Source: Rhizoclosmatium globosum
Taxonomy: Eukaryota; Chytridiomycota; Chytridiomycetes; Chytridiales; Chytriomycetaceae
Direction: 5' to 3'
Length of the DNA stretch: 64,000 bases
Assembly: GCA_002104985.1 (NCBI GenBank)
Contig: MCGO01000184.1
Location: 1 to 64,000 of the forward strand
Shown here: positions 11,626 through 23,513 of the stretch, in pieces
Position numbering within the stretch: position 1 is the stretch's first letter
Layout: each line of letters begins with the position of its first letter
Notes under the pieces: generated by a model
The model's database searches: none
What the model saw: the letters and a program-made list of their open reading frames with translations, nothing else
Told to the model about the DNA's origin: nothing
Translations under genes and position numbers: made by a program

Positions 11626-14410
11626 GGAAAATCCAAGGATTGTACCGCAAAAGCAAACTACGGTATGATTTCTCTCTCATTTACTTAACGAATACGAAAG
11701 TGTAATTTATTAAGTACAATACACACGATGTCGCAAATTCAGTGAAGGAAAGAAAGAAAAACTCGGACGTACCACCACCACGTACGCTAACAACATCACC
11801 ATCCACTCAAGCAGTCAACCAATAGTGCATTCGCGTTTCGCCATCCAACATCCAATCTTCAAACAGAGAAAAGTCGCGGAAAGCTGTGGCTCTGTGATGA
11901 CACACGCGTGGGTGGGTGATGCCAAACTGCATTCACTCACACTCAACAGCAACAGCATCGCATCCATCACGTTACTAATACCATCAAACAATATTCATTG
12001 ACTGAAAGAAGCCTCAAAGACCACACATTGAAGGAGAATCAACGACACCTTCTCTCCGCCACTCACTCAACTTGACTCGAATCCATCCATCGACGGCAGC
12101 TGGACCAACTACTCGTACTCGAAAACAGATTCGTTGACGCTGCTGCCCAACCATGGTACCATTTGCTCCTTGTAATTCACCGTTCCACCACGCAACAATA
12201 TTGCAGAAAAGTGTCTCCAGCCAACTTCAGTAACGACAAACCCAAGCTGCAGATGTCGGCATTCGGAATATCGCACATCAGTTTCGGAAACATTTTAGCT
12301 CGCACCCTGGTGTCGCATCCTACATGACCGTTTCTTCGCGTATTCTGTCGTTGATAGATTGAATGGACGCCGACGACTGGGATTCTTGGTTGTTGGAGCG
12401 TTTGGTTCTCGATAGTTGAACACGGACAGAATTTATGGTAATATTCGTCTTTGTATTTCGCCATCTAATCAATTGTGACGGTTTTAGATGTCGCCATTCG
12501 AATCAAGAATCCTATACCATACTTTGATTCTGGCAACGTGTTGTTATGACATGAGCTGGCTGCGCCTCATCATCGACTCGAAAGATCGGACTCGCGAATT
12601 CTACTCAATACTGCAACTGGCATAACATGTATGACAGAGGTGATACTTGACTACTCATGGCTGATGGAGCAATCTTCTCTTGCCTTCAGCATTTCAATGT
12701 ATGACTCCGTCCGACACCGCTACAATCAAGCGCAGCCAATCTTGTTTGTGATTCGTACTTTCGCCAAAGGATGAGATGGGTTGTCGCTGTTGCGCCGCGT
12801 CTCTCTGATTTTCGGAACCGTGACAATCACTCTTGTTTCGACAGTCTCATATGAGCACACAGTCCCATCTACATGGATACAAGTAGTTTCACAATAACTG
12901 CTTCTTTGTAGTGAAAATGTTGTTGAAGTTTTGACGTCCAGAATGAATTCCGACGGACGGACTGTTCTTCCCAATTGGCTTGATGGCAGTTGGTTTCATG
13001 AACTCTCGCAACGATATCGATTCTGGATTGTGATACTGCATCTGAGTGCTGGACAAAACGTTGGGGGAAGTTGCCAAGATGAGGACTTAGACGCACTCGC
13101 ATTTCAGTCGAAACCACCACCCGAAGCTCGATGTATACCATTGGTTTCAAAGACTTGAATCAAAATGGCGGCAACTGCCATTCAAGCATTTGGAGCTACT
13201 TTAACACTCAGCGTCTGTCAACATCAGTTTCGATGGCCACCAACCTGTCGAATGTGCCAAAGAAACGAGCGACATCTCCTTCGAAACTGTCCATCAATCC
13301 GTCAGACCTCAGCGCATGCACATAGAAGGAGTGGCAGGATGCAGAAAAGATGAGGGCTTCATGAATGGACTGGATGAAAATTTGAAACCAGGTGATTGGA
13401 TATGACGAAAGCCAATCAAATCCTTCAACATCATCAGCACAAACCAAGCATATTCTGAATATTTGGCGAAATAATGATTGTGAGTTTTTTGGACTTTTCT
13501 TCCTATCCTCTTTTAAATTTTTTTCTCCTTTCCTCACCGTCTTTGTTGACTTCCAACTTCCCCCCTTCATAGAACAACCAAGAAGCGCTCTTTGCTGTAT
13601 ATTAAGCCTATATGATCTACTGAGATGTTTGGAGCTGAATATGATTTATAAATGTGAATACATTGGGTTGAAGGGGTGAGGTATCAGTGATCGTTTCAGT
13701 TAGTTAATTTTTCAACACAGACATGATACTGCAAGAAACAATGACGAATTAGACATTTATGTACAGGATGCTCAACAGTGAATCCATATCACATTCATAC
13801 TGGTTTGACGTCTGATGTTGGCCAAGAAAATGAAACAAGGTAACTGGAAACGTCAAAACGTCCCATCTGCACTAATTCAAATCACTGCTCCCAAACTTCT
13901 CAATCCCAGAATCGTCTTTATCAATGGAGTAGCGACGCGTATGAAGGTTGTGTAAGGCCTTTAAGAGTCACAATCAAAATTCCGCCGCCATCATCAACAC
14001 AATGACTGGGTCATTCATCTAATTAAACCTGGACTCAATCAACGCAGCCAGTGGGAGGAGATTGATGATACATGGCAAGGCATGTATTTTGAATGATGAC
14101 ATTGTTGTTTGAGTAATCAAGTGTGCGCGTGTGAGTGAGAGTTAAAGTGGGTTGAAGTGAGCAGTGAGTACTCTTGGATTAAATGGATGTGGAATGAGAC
14201 GTGTCTTGGAGTGGGTGTAATGGAGGTAAAGCCTGTTTTTGTGGAATGAGTCACGTGATAAAGTTACTATTTGTTTGTCTTTGTATTTGCACCCTCAATC
14301 TATTGACAATTCTCACGCACAAAATTGTCAGCTCTGCCACAACAACGACAAAAAGCAAATTCATGCCTATTCATCTTTCCCCAAACCAGCCACACTTCCC
14401 AGCTACCTCC
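11626..14410. other. Gene-poor stretch, partly diverged duplicate
   Basis: No supportable gene. Short open frames on both strands (for example 12177-12464 minus and 13165-13353 plus) do not extend through splice sites. About 12900-13400 is a distant match to 1440-2170, so the A-module duplication reaches at least this far. 13680-14410 shows nothing recognisable. Confidence 0.45.
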
Positions 14411-15775
14411 ACATCAAGGGCAGTGATTCTGAAGACACCACGCGATGGTCCGATGATGAGCCTGGGAATCCTGAAGACACCACGCGATGGTCCGATGGAG
14501 AACCCTCGCAGCCACACCCCCTCCCTTTTATTTAATACCCTCTTCTAGCACATCAAGGGCAGTGATTCTGAAGACACCACGCGATGGTCCGATGATGAGC
14601 CTGGGAATCCTGAAGACACCACGCGATGGTCCGATGGAGAACCCTCGCAGCCACTCCCCCTCCCTTTTATTTAATACCCTCTTCTAGCACATCAAGGGCA
14701 GTGATTCTGAAGACACCACGCGATGGTCCGATGATGAGCCTGGGAATCCTGAAGACACCACGCGATGGTCCGATGGAGAACCCTCGCAGCCACACCCCCT
14801 CCCTTTTATTTAATACCCTCTTCTAGCACATCAAGGGCAGTGATTCTGAAGACACCACGCGATGGTCCGATGATGAGCCTGGGAATCCTGAAGACACCAC
14901 GCGATGGTCCGATGGAGAACCCTCGCAGCCACACCCCCTCCCTTTTATTTAATACCCTCTTCTAGCACATCAAGGGCAGTGATTCTGAAGACACCACGCG
15001 ATGGTCCGATGATGAGCCTGGGAATCCTGAAGACACCACGCGATGGTCCGATGGAGAACCCTCGCAGCCACACCCCCTCCCTTTTATTTAATACCCTCTT
15101 CTAGCACATCAAGGGCAGTGATTCTGAAGACACCACGCGATGGTCCGATGATGAGCCTGGGAATCCTGAAGACACCACGCGATGGTCCGATGGAGAACCC
15201 TCGCAGCCACTCCCCCTCCCTTTTATTTAATACCCTCTTCTAGCACATCAAGGGCAGTGATTCTGAAGACACCACGCGATGGTCCGATGATGAGCCTGGG
15301 AATCCTGAAGACACCACGCGATGGTCCGATGGAGAACCCTCGCAGCCACACCCCCTCCCTTTTATTTAATACCCTCTTCTAGCACATCAAGGGCAGTGAT
15401 TCTGAAGACACCACGCGATGGTCCGATGATGAGCCTGGGAATCCTGAAGACACCACGCGATGGTCCGATGGAGAACCCTCGCAGCCACACCCCCTCCCTT
15501 TTATTTAATACCCTCTTCTAGCACATCAAGGGCAGTGATTCTGAAGACACCACGCGATGGTCCGATGATGAGCCTGGGAATCCTGAAGACACCACGCGAT
15601 GGTCCGATGGAGAACCCTCGCAGCCACACCCCCTCCCTTTTATTTAATACCCTCTTCTAGCACATCAAGGGCAGTGATTCTGAAGACACCACGCGATGGT
15701 CCGATGATGAGCCTGGGAATCCTGAAGACACCACGCGATGGTCCGATGGAGAACCCTCGCAGCCACACCCCACTC
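14411..15775 (+). repeat. 139-bp tandem array, 10 copies
   Basis: Units begin at 14411 and repeat every 139 bases; the last degrades near 15775. Each unit contains two copies of CTGAAGACACCACGCGATGG spaced 43 bases apart, then a pyrimidine-rich tail with TTTTATTTAATACCC. Copies are almost identical. A single A/T variant in the CAGCCACACCCC motif marks units 2 and 6, hinting that blocks of four units were copied. The 66-residue frames in each unit are by-products of the repeat. Confidence 0.95.
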
Positions 15776-16314
15776 CCATTCCCATACTAACCCACTGCTA
15801 TTTAAGCTGGTAGCAGTCTGAATTCATTTATTGGGTACACATTACTATCAGTTTCTTTCAGTACTGGGTTCATACACTTTCTGTTAAAGCAATTGCAATA
15901 ATGAAATAAACAGTTTCCTTGTCCTTGCATATATTTCTCTAGTTTCGAAAGTGACAACAACTGAAATGGGTTGAACAATAAACCAAATTTATTCTGAACT
16001 GAAGTAATCAAATGTGTGAAAATAGAGTTGCAAGCGGCTTTGGCAACGACATTAAGGGTGATGTGACATGGTATCGGACATGTGTACGAGCTGATTGTGT
16101 GATTATACACAGATACAACACCATCAACTCACACTAAACAGAGATTGCATTCTGGCACACCACGCCTCATTGCTATCCTCAACAATTCTGCACCAAATCC
16201 CAAATTTGAACGTCCTGAACAGATGCAACTCGGCACTCTTGCACAGGCAACAGAGCCAGTTAACGGAAATTTGCTGATAATATCCAAACAGCGCTTGCAG
16301 TTTACCAACTTGAA
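15776..16314. other. Spacer between array and repeat B'
   Basis: No gene or repeat seen apart from AT-rich sequence near 15830-16020. Confidence 0.4.
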
Positions 16315-18336
16315 ATGATACTGTGCGTAAAACGAGAGCTGCAAGTTGTACATTGAATACATTCAGCAAAAAAGTAAACCACTCACCAACACCAACACTT
16401 CCCGTTCCAGCTTCGTCTATGACTTTGGGACGCTATTTAAAGACGTTTAGTACTGTGAGGGACCTGAAGGTTGTAAATTGAGTAACTGCGAGCGGCGAGG
16501 GAAGAAGAAAGCAAACCAACTCACCAACCTCAACTCTCCAACTCCCCGTTCAAACTCCGCCTATGAGTTCAGTACATTAATCACCATCCATCGTTACATC
16601 TCAACACTCCGTCCCTTCCCAAACACCACTAGCCTTCAGACGATTCCTTCTTCTGCACGGATATCCGCCATCTTTTTGTCGAGGTCTTGCTTTTGAGTAG
16701 AGATACCCGATTGTATGCGCACGAATTCGGTTCAGGTGTGGATATAGGTGTGGTTTGGGAAATGGGGGAGTCAAGAGTAGATGCGTCGTTTGGGAGTGTG
16801 GTTTGGGGGTTTCTTTTGTGGTTATGTTGTCGACTATGACGGAGACGTGAAGGGTCTTGTTCGTGGCAATTTGGGTTATGAGTATTGTTTTGTGGAGGGA
16901 GAAACCCAATACGTTTACGTGCAAGGGCATATAGAACAGGCTCGATTGGTTTGGTGCTGCTTCAGGAGTGCCGTCAATTTCTGATGTTTGTGGGAAGGAA
17001 ACAATGAAGGGAGCGTCGATACTGATGCGTCTTGGAGGAGCTGTTTTTGATGAATGTGACTGCAGTGATTTCGAAAGTGTTTTGAGGTTGCTTGCAGATG
17101 AATGGGTCGTTGACATTGGTGTTTGATGATGTGCAATTGAAGGGGGACTGTAACTGAGATTGGTAAGGTTCGGGTTTCCTGTTTGCGTTCAGTACATTTC
17201 CCAAAACAAATACAAAGAGCTCACCTTGATTTTAAGGTAAAGGTTGTATAAAAGAGTTCAAACTAACTTGTCCATGATATACGCGTGTGCTGAAGCAGTG
17301 AATCAATATTCGTTGGATCGTGTCCTCATCTTGATCCAAGACGACCGTGCCATATATACTTTCTGCACATGACTCCGACCGCGAAACCGAGTACTGAACC
17401 TCAGCCAATGCCACATCTACCTTCGCCTTCAACACCAGCAACCGCAACCTTCTCCTTTTTCCTCTTCTTCTTGTTTTTTGTCTTCATTTCCCCTGCAGCT
17501 ACTCCGACGTCAAGACTTCCAACATCATCAACCTCCGACCCATGATCTGTCATCGCAACTTCCCTCCTCTCCGTCACTTTAAACTAACGTCGTAGAACTT
17601 CCAGCGTTTGTTACAGTAGGCAAAGAAATTGGAGCATCGTTTCCAGCATTTGTGAACGACTGATAGGAATGAAACTGAGACAGCTGTTCCGCAAGAACGC
17701 GTTAGAATATTCGCGCCAAAGTCAGCGACAGAAATCAACGGATTAAGAATGGTTCCATTGAAACTGTAGAGGTAGCGCTGACAACGAGTACTCTGGCTCA
17801 TCGTCCAAGGCTTTACAGCAGATGTTTGCACACCTTTTGCCCAGGGTGTCGCTGCGTCAAAGTCGTCTGGTTTGTCTGGTTTGTGGATTGGGTCGAGTTG
17901 TTCAGAGACTCCGCGAGAAGGAGGGCGTTGAAGTCTTCAGTCTTTGGTTGATTGTAGGTTGGTGGGGTTTGTGCTGTCGATGAGGGATTCGGGGAAGGGG
18001 AAGAGACAGCGACTCGAACAAAAGGGCTGGCCTGCTCACACCAATAACACCTTGAACTCTTCTCTGCCGACGAAAATCGGTTAGATGCTATTAAAAAAGC
18101 GAAATTGTTCAAATGAAAGCAAAAGTGAAGGGTTGAATGCTCCAGCTTCGTTTTGTTGGCAAGGAGAGTTGCCCACGAAGCCATCAATCAACCGATTCAG
18201 TCCATCCTCCATATACGTTGCATTTAAGGGAAATATGAATTACGGGGTACTCACTTTCTATAACGATTTCACGATTTCGAGTTGTGCGACGCCAACAGAG
18301 AGAGCTTTCAAGTATTTAATCCTGGAACAAGACGAC
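16315..18336. repeat. Long dispersed repeat, copy B'
   Basis: Counterpart of 7944-10375. It keeps only the first one or two LRR-like exon units. At 18336-18341 it joins directly to repeat A'' at a point that corresponds to position about 11120 of the other copy, so about 740 bases present in B+A' are missing here. Confidence 0.75.
16601..17116 (-). CDS. Hypothetical exon of the B-module gene
   Basis: An open frame of 171 residues starting at ATG 17116. It carries ISIDAPFIVSFPQTSEIDG, shared with the broken copy near 8700, and then a region not shared in frame. Together with peptides at about 17400-17570 (Lys-rich, KTKNKKKRK) and 17820-17930 (QLDPIHKPDKPDDFDAATPW), it suggests this copy is better preserved than B. 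I could not join these segments into a gene. It may equally be a pseudogene. Function unknown. Confidence 0.3.
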   Translation of the reverse strand: MSTTHSSASNLKTLSKSLQSHSSKTAPPRRISIDAPFIVSFPQTSEIDGTPEAAPNQSSLFYMPLHVNVLGFSLHKTILITQIATNKTLHVSVIVDNITTKETPKPHSQTTHLLLTPPFPKPHLYPHLNRIRAHTIGYLYSKARPRQKDGGYPCRRRNRLKASGVWEGTEC

Positions 18337-18340
18337 TTTT

Positions 18341-18960
18341 GACAGCCAGATTGCACATAACCAAGGTGGGCATTGGTTCAAAGGGACTTGCTGAATTCAC
18401 ATTGGCGGTAAGAACGTATGTCCGTGGTGGGTTGTGAAGGTGGCGGCAGTTGGGACAAGGTGGATGGAGTGTACTTTGCCATTTATTGTTTCCATCAACT
18501 GTTCAAAGAAGTCTCAACGTGAGAAGTAGCACGCGCACGAAAGTATGTAATCGAAATGATGTATTGTCCAATAATTATAAGAGTAATTCTTTCGTTCATT
18601 TATCTGTTATCCTTCTTCTCATCGTGTAGTCCCTTAACTCATTCGTTTAATTCGTTGAAACGCATTACATACGTTAATTTCTTTTGAAGGGAATATTCGT
18701 GAATTAATCGAATGAAAGGCAAGGAAGAAAGCTCGAACACGACACTCTTACCCGCCAAACTACACCCACCAGAGCGACAACCCTAATTACTATACCAGAA
18801 TTCATTCAACCAGCTCGAGGACATTGACACGTGAGCCCTCCTTCATTCGCACCCAGTCATCCTGACAACTCTCTCATCCCGCGATTCCTAACCCTCCTTT
18901 CACAACAGTCTACTCATTAGTATCAAGAAACGCGCAACACTAATCAATTAAAGCTAGGAA
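18341..18960. repeat. Long dispersed repeat, copy A'' (3' part)
   Basis: Matches 11122-11640 and the second half of 1-962 at somewhat lower identity. It contains one small insertion (AGTCTCAACGTG near 18510) that the other two copies lack. Confidence 0.8.
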
Positions 18961-20406
18961 GTTTCCAGTCAATACTGAGCAGTTTCACGGAATAATCGCA
19001 TGACCGCCATCTTTCAGTCACCTTTTACACCACCCGTTCTCCATGAAACGTTGGGGAATTGGATTGTATTAGCTGTCTTCAGAGGTTTGACGCAGATGCC
19101 GGCAAATCATGTGATGGTTCGGCATTCTCCTTCATTCCTCCTCCGACTCCGTTAATGCCAAACCTTTGCAACAACACGTCAATAAGGTCGAAATTCTCAG
19201 AGGCATTATTACTGATGGTGAACCCGCCAAATATTTGTTGCAACGGACACCGAAGAGATGTAAGACACATATAATGGTTGATGCCTGTGAGTGATGATTG
19301 TTTGTGAACGACGTTTTATTTGCTGCAAGACTGCAAGTATTGGTTGAATGCTTGAGTTTGAAGGGGTGAACGTGGATATTATGCAAAACGAGGAGCAATG
19401 TGAGGTTGCTTGAGGGCGCAGGAAGGCCGAGCGTCCAGTGAGGAGAGAGAATTCTGTAGAGTTGGTTCGCCAAAAGTTCAATGACAAATGATCAGTGGAA
19501 TGCCTGTTTGTTGGGTAGGAGAAGTCAGACACAGGTGAAGTTTGCGAACTTGAGTCATGGCGGGAGTCATTGAGTCCCTTAACTGTTGGTTATCCATAGC
19601 AGCCATTCAATCAATGATGTAGCAGATTTGAGTAGATTGATTGAAACACTTTTTGGACTCGTCTTTGTTCAATGAAAACAGCCCCAAAAGCATGCCACAA
19701 CGGTTGCCATCCAGACATGCGTCAAGAGATTACTATCACTGTGACTAGCAAACAGTTTTGTATCCAAGATTGATGGACGACAATGGTGCCAGTGCGAATA
19801 ATATCATCGAACGAAATGAATCAAATGAAGCCACCGCAATCGTTCTGATGTTGCTCAATGTCAATTGTCTCTCCACTGATTGCCGTTCGAATGAAAATAT
19901 GTAGATTATCAATACATTCTGATTCTCTGAGGCGAAAGCCGTATCTGCAAGGGAGGGTCGAAATCGACACAGGGCTCTTATCGCGGCTTTCTGATTCAAA
20001 GTCTGATTCGACGTTGTTCGCTGAAGTCTTTGCATATTTGTTTGAATTCGAAGTACCGGCAATCATTGAAATGTCTTGTTCAGCCTTTCGGATGTGGTTG
20101 CTTCGGCAGGAATCATTCGATGAGCGTCGTTAAAGCCGCTGAATGCATACATCTCTTCGAAAGTGTTGGCTCATTCAAAGAAGGTTCCTCAGTGGCTTGA
20201 CGAGATGTCCAAATCGGCGATAGAACCCTTGACGCTAGAATTCACCTCCTCGAAAATATACTCGGCGTTGGGCCGTTGGATTTGTGAAGTCAACAAAAGG
20301 CCAATTGAAGTGGGAAAACACGAAACTATTTCTGTTGAAAACCTCGAAAAGTGCGCAGTTGATTCGCTTTATTCTTCCGACGTCTCTTCCTCATTCATAT
20401 TCTCAG
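18961..20406 (+). other. Upstream stretch with two coding-like frames
   Basis: Plus-strand open frames at 19858-20133 and 20163-20441 have protein-like composition (the second reads PQWLDEMSKSAIEPLTLEF) and lead toward the RRM gene, but in a different frame, and I found no clean splice to join them. They might be 5' exons of that gene or a separate decayed gene. The rest of this stretch shows nothing. Confidence 0.3.
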
Positions 20407-22534
20407 ATGATTCGCAAGCTTCACACTGGTCAAGACGTTAAAGCCCCGCAACTTGGAAATCGCACTTACAAGGATCCATATGCGACGCGTGTTCTCTTTG
20501 TTGGCAGCCTCTCTCAAACCGTTGACTCTCGAGGACTGTGGGACATCTTTAGCTCAGTGGGAGAAGTTGTTTATGCCAATGTTCCGAGTCGTAAGGCCAA
20601 GTTTGGAATTGTAGCCATGGCGTCACGGACCGAAGCAGCTGCCGCGATTGGTATAACCTCGTTTGACAGCATAATGTGTATCTAATATCAAACGTCAGCA
20701 AAACTCAACCTTCAATTGATTGAAGGCGTCCATATGGAAGTCTGCGAAGACCGGACCTTCATGCAGGAAACCTTCCCAACTGTTGTGAGTATTCTGTAGT
20801 TTTATTTGAGTTTGAGTTGAACACGATATCATCCAAGGTATCACTGCCATCTGTTGCAGCTCCTTCCACCGCCACCGAGAACACGAACGCCGTCAGTGCC
20901 AGCTCTTCAACAAATCAGAGTCTAGCTATTGAAATCAAAAACATTGCGCGATCAGCAAAATGGCAGGACCTCAACAATCTTTTCTCTGAGGCTGGAAAAG
21001 TATCTCGTGTGGACGTTGAAACTGACAACCAGGGTCGCTCAAAGGGTTTTGGAATGATAACAATGAATACTTACGAGGATGTAGAAACAGCAATCGGTAA
21101 GTGTTAAGTTTTTATTGGTGATAGTGCTCATGCAACATTAGCAATGTATGATGGGTTTATTTGGAATGGTCGGCGACTTGAGCTGTGTGTTGCGACTGTA
21201 AGTCTCAAAGTTTTTACTTATGGCTTATTATTAATTCTAATTAGCCTTCCCTGAACCCTGTGGATCCAGTCGATCCAGTCGATCCAGTCGATCCAGTCAA
21301 TCCTGTCGATCCTGTCGATCCTGTTCAGTCTGCAGACCCTGTGGAGTCTGTTGAACTTGTCAAACCGGTCGAGCTTCTCAAGCAAGCTATGCCTATGGAA
21401 CTTACCAAACGCGTTGAAACTGTGAAGCCTGTGAAGCCTACCGAGCCTACGGAGCCTGCCGAGACTGTTGAGCCTGTTGAGCTTGTCCATTCCATTCAAC
21501 CGTCCGCCTCTAATGTGCCTGTTGAGTGTGCCGACACTGCCGAGTCCAACGAACTTGTCAAACAGATCAAATGTGTTGACTCCACAGAGGCTGTTCAGTC
21601 TATCAAGCCTGTAGAGCTTGGCTGCGTAAAATCTGCTCAGTATGTCTGGGCCGTCACTTCAATTGTGCTTATTGAGCCAGCCCAACCTGTGGATTCTGAT
21701 GAACTTGTTGATCCTGTCGAATCTATGGAACCTGTTGATACTGTTGCGCTTGGTCCGCATATGGAGTCTATTGAGTGTTTCGAATCTCTCCAATCCATGG
21801 TGCTTGTTGAGTGTATCAAGGATGTTGCCTCTGATAGGGTTGTTGCACGTGAGAAGTCTATTGAGTCTGTGGAAACTGTCGATTCTGTCAAGTTTGTTGA
21901 CTCTACAGATCCTGTTGATTTTGTCAAGTCTGTTGAAATTGGATCTATCAAACCTGTCCAGGTTGTTGGAGCAGTTGATTCTGTTGTACTTGTTAACTAT
22001 GTTGAGTCCGTTGAATTTGTCGAGTCTGTCAAGTCAATGGAACCTGTTAACTCTGATGACTCTGTTGCGCCTGTCCGGTTTGTGAAACCCGTTGACGTTG
22101 GTGTCCTTTCTGTCCGTGTTGAGCCCACTATAGCTGCCCATTCTATGGAATCTGTGGCTTTTGTTGAATGCATCAAGCCTGTCAAGTCCATGGATTCGCG
22201 TGGAAGTCTTAAATCTGTACAGCTCGCTGACTTTGAAGCTTTGGTGTCTGCTGAACTTATGGAGTTTGTCAAGCCGGTTGGACCTGTTGTACAAGTTAAG
22301 GCAGTGGAGTCCCATGAAATTCTCAAACTTACCAAACCGGTCCAATCTGTCCAAGAGATTAAATATTTACCGGCCAATAGCGCAACAGTTATCAAGAAAG
22401 GCGAACACTACACGGGAGCTGCAAACCAAAACATTAAACTTGTCTCTTTGGAGAAGTTTCAGTCAGAGGTGACGGATCTTGACTTTGAAGAGTTGGAGGC
22501 ACAGTTGCGTGAGCAAAAACAAAGAACTAGTTAA
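20407..22534 (+). CDS. Two-RRM protein with a long Pro-Val repeat tail
   Basis: Exons 20407-20650, 20699-20784, 20838-21096, 21142-21197 and 21245-22534 join in frame to about 644 residues. RRM1 (with RVLFVGSLSQ and KFGIVAMAS) and RRM2 (AIEIKNIARS and KGFGMITMN) are each cut by a phase-1 intron right after the Ala-Ile codons near the RRM end. The last 430 codons are one exon encoding a tail built from short units such as VDPV, VESVE and VKPV, with Pro or Ser and Val recurring about every three residues. RRMs bind RNA or protein; the tail has no known fold. Start at ATG 20407 is the first in frame; upstream exons are possible. A copy of part of RRM1 lies at 23388-23513. Confidence 0.75.
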
Positions 22535-22793
22535 AGTTAATGTTTGATGAAATAAAGTTGTTCCTGAGAGATGAACTTCACAAAATGAACAACACATAAT
22601 TCCAAGATTGGGAGAAAAGGGAACGTAAGACTGTTCTCCAAAGTACCTCCAAATTGTATCAAACAAGACAGGATCGATTGCGGGATTTGTCACAAAAACA
22701 AGATTCCAAACAACCAAGCATTCATCAAACCACAACTCACCGCATTGTATTCCGCATGCAATCAACAATGCTGAACTTTACACAGTACGTTAT

Positions 22794-23205
22794 TATGTAT
22801 ATTATGATGCTCTTGGTTCACTAAAAATCGCGCTATTCAGTATACAATACGTTTGCCGTTCCTCATTCAACTCGTCAAACTCGCAACAATGTCTCCATAC
22901 CGGATGTATCTATTCCCACATACAAACGTAATTTTATATATTATGATGCTCTTGGTTCACTAAAAATCGCGCTATTCAGCATCCACAATACTTTTGACGT
23001 TCCTCATTCAACTCGTCAAACTCCCAATAATGTCTCCATCCCTATCTATTTGCAAATACAAACGTAATTTTATATATTATTATGCTCTTGGTTCACTAAA
23101 AATCGCGCTATTCAGCATCCACAATACTTTTGCCGTTCCTCGCTCAACTCGTCAAACTCACAAAAATCTCTCCATCCCAGATATATCTATAATTATAATA
23201 CTCTT
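22794..23205. repeat. Three tandem copies of a repeat of about 137 bp
   Basis: The motif GCTCTTGGTTCACTAAAAAT recurs at 22809, 22948 and 23084 (spacing 139 and 136). Each copy runs through CATTCAACTCGTCAAACTC to an AT-rich end. Copies differ by several substitutions. No coding frame is evident. Confidence 0.8.
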
Positions 23206-23387
23206 GATGAGTTGTATGCATTCAGCAGCTGTAACGACACTCACAAAAACAAGATGATTTGAATGATTACTGCTAAAACAATCGTAACCAAAAGGGTTGA
23301 ACCGACACTTCACTAATTCAAGATTGCCAGCAGTTAGAATGCACACAAATATCCAGAGACTTCATTCCACATGAGACATTTATTCTA

Positions 23388-23513
23388 TTTGGTAGCAGCC
23401 TCTCAAACTATTGACTCTTGAAGGCTGTCAGACATCTTCACACCAGCAGGAAAAGTTGTTTATGCCAATGTTCCAAATTCTAAGAGCACGTTTGGAATTG
23501 TAGCCATGGAGGA
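23388..23513 (+). pseudogene. Fragment of the RRM1 exon
   Basis: This stretch matches 20500-20625 of the two-RRM gene (shared text GTTGTTTATGCCAATGTTCC and TTTGGAATTGTAGCCATGG) with a stop (GACTCTTGA) and other changes. It ends exactly where the 199-bp tandem array begins, so the fragment was truncated by, or copied together with, the array. Confidence 0.75.

Noticed and set aside
14487..15790. Nine 66-residue frames in the 139-bp array
   Set aside because: Same reason: identical short frames, each closed by a stop in every unit, with no sign of selection on the protein.
21218..22395. Long minus-strand frames opposite the Pro-Val tail
   Set aside because: They mirror the repeated codons of the plus-strand exon, which is joined to RRMs by good splice sites.
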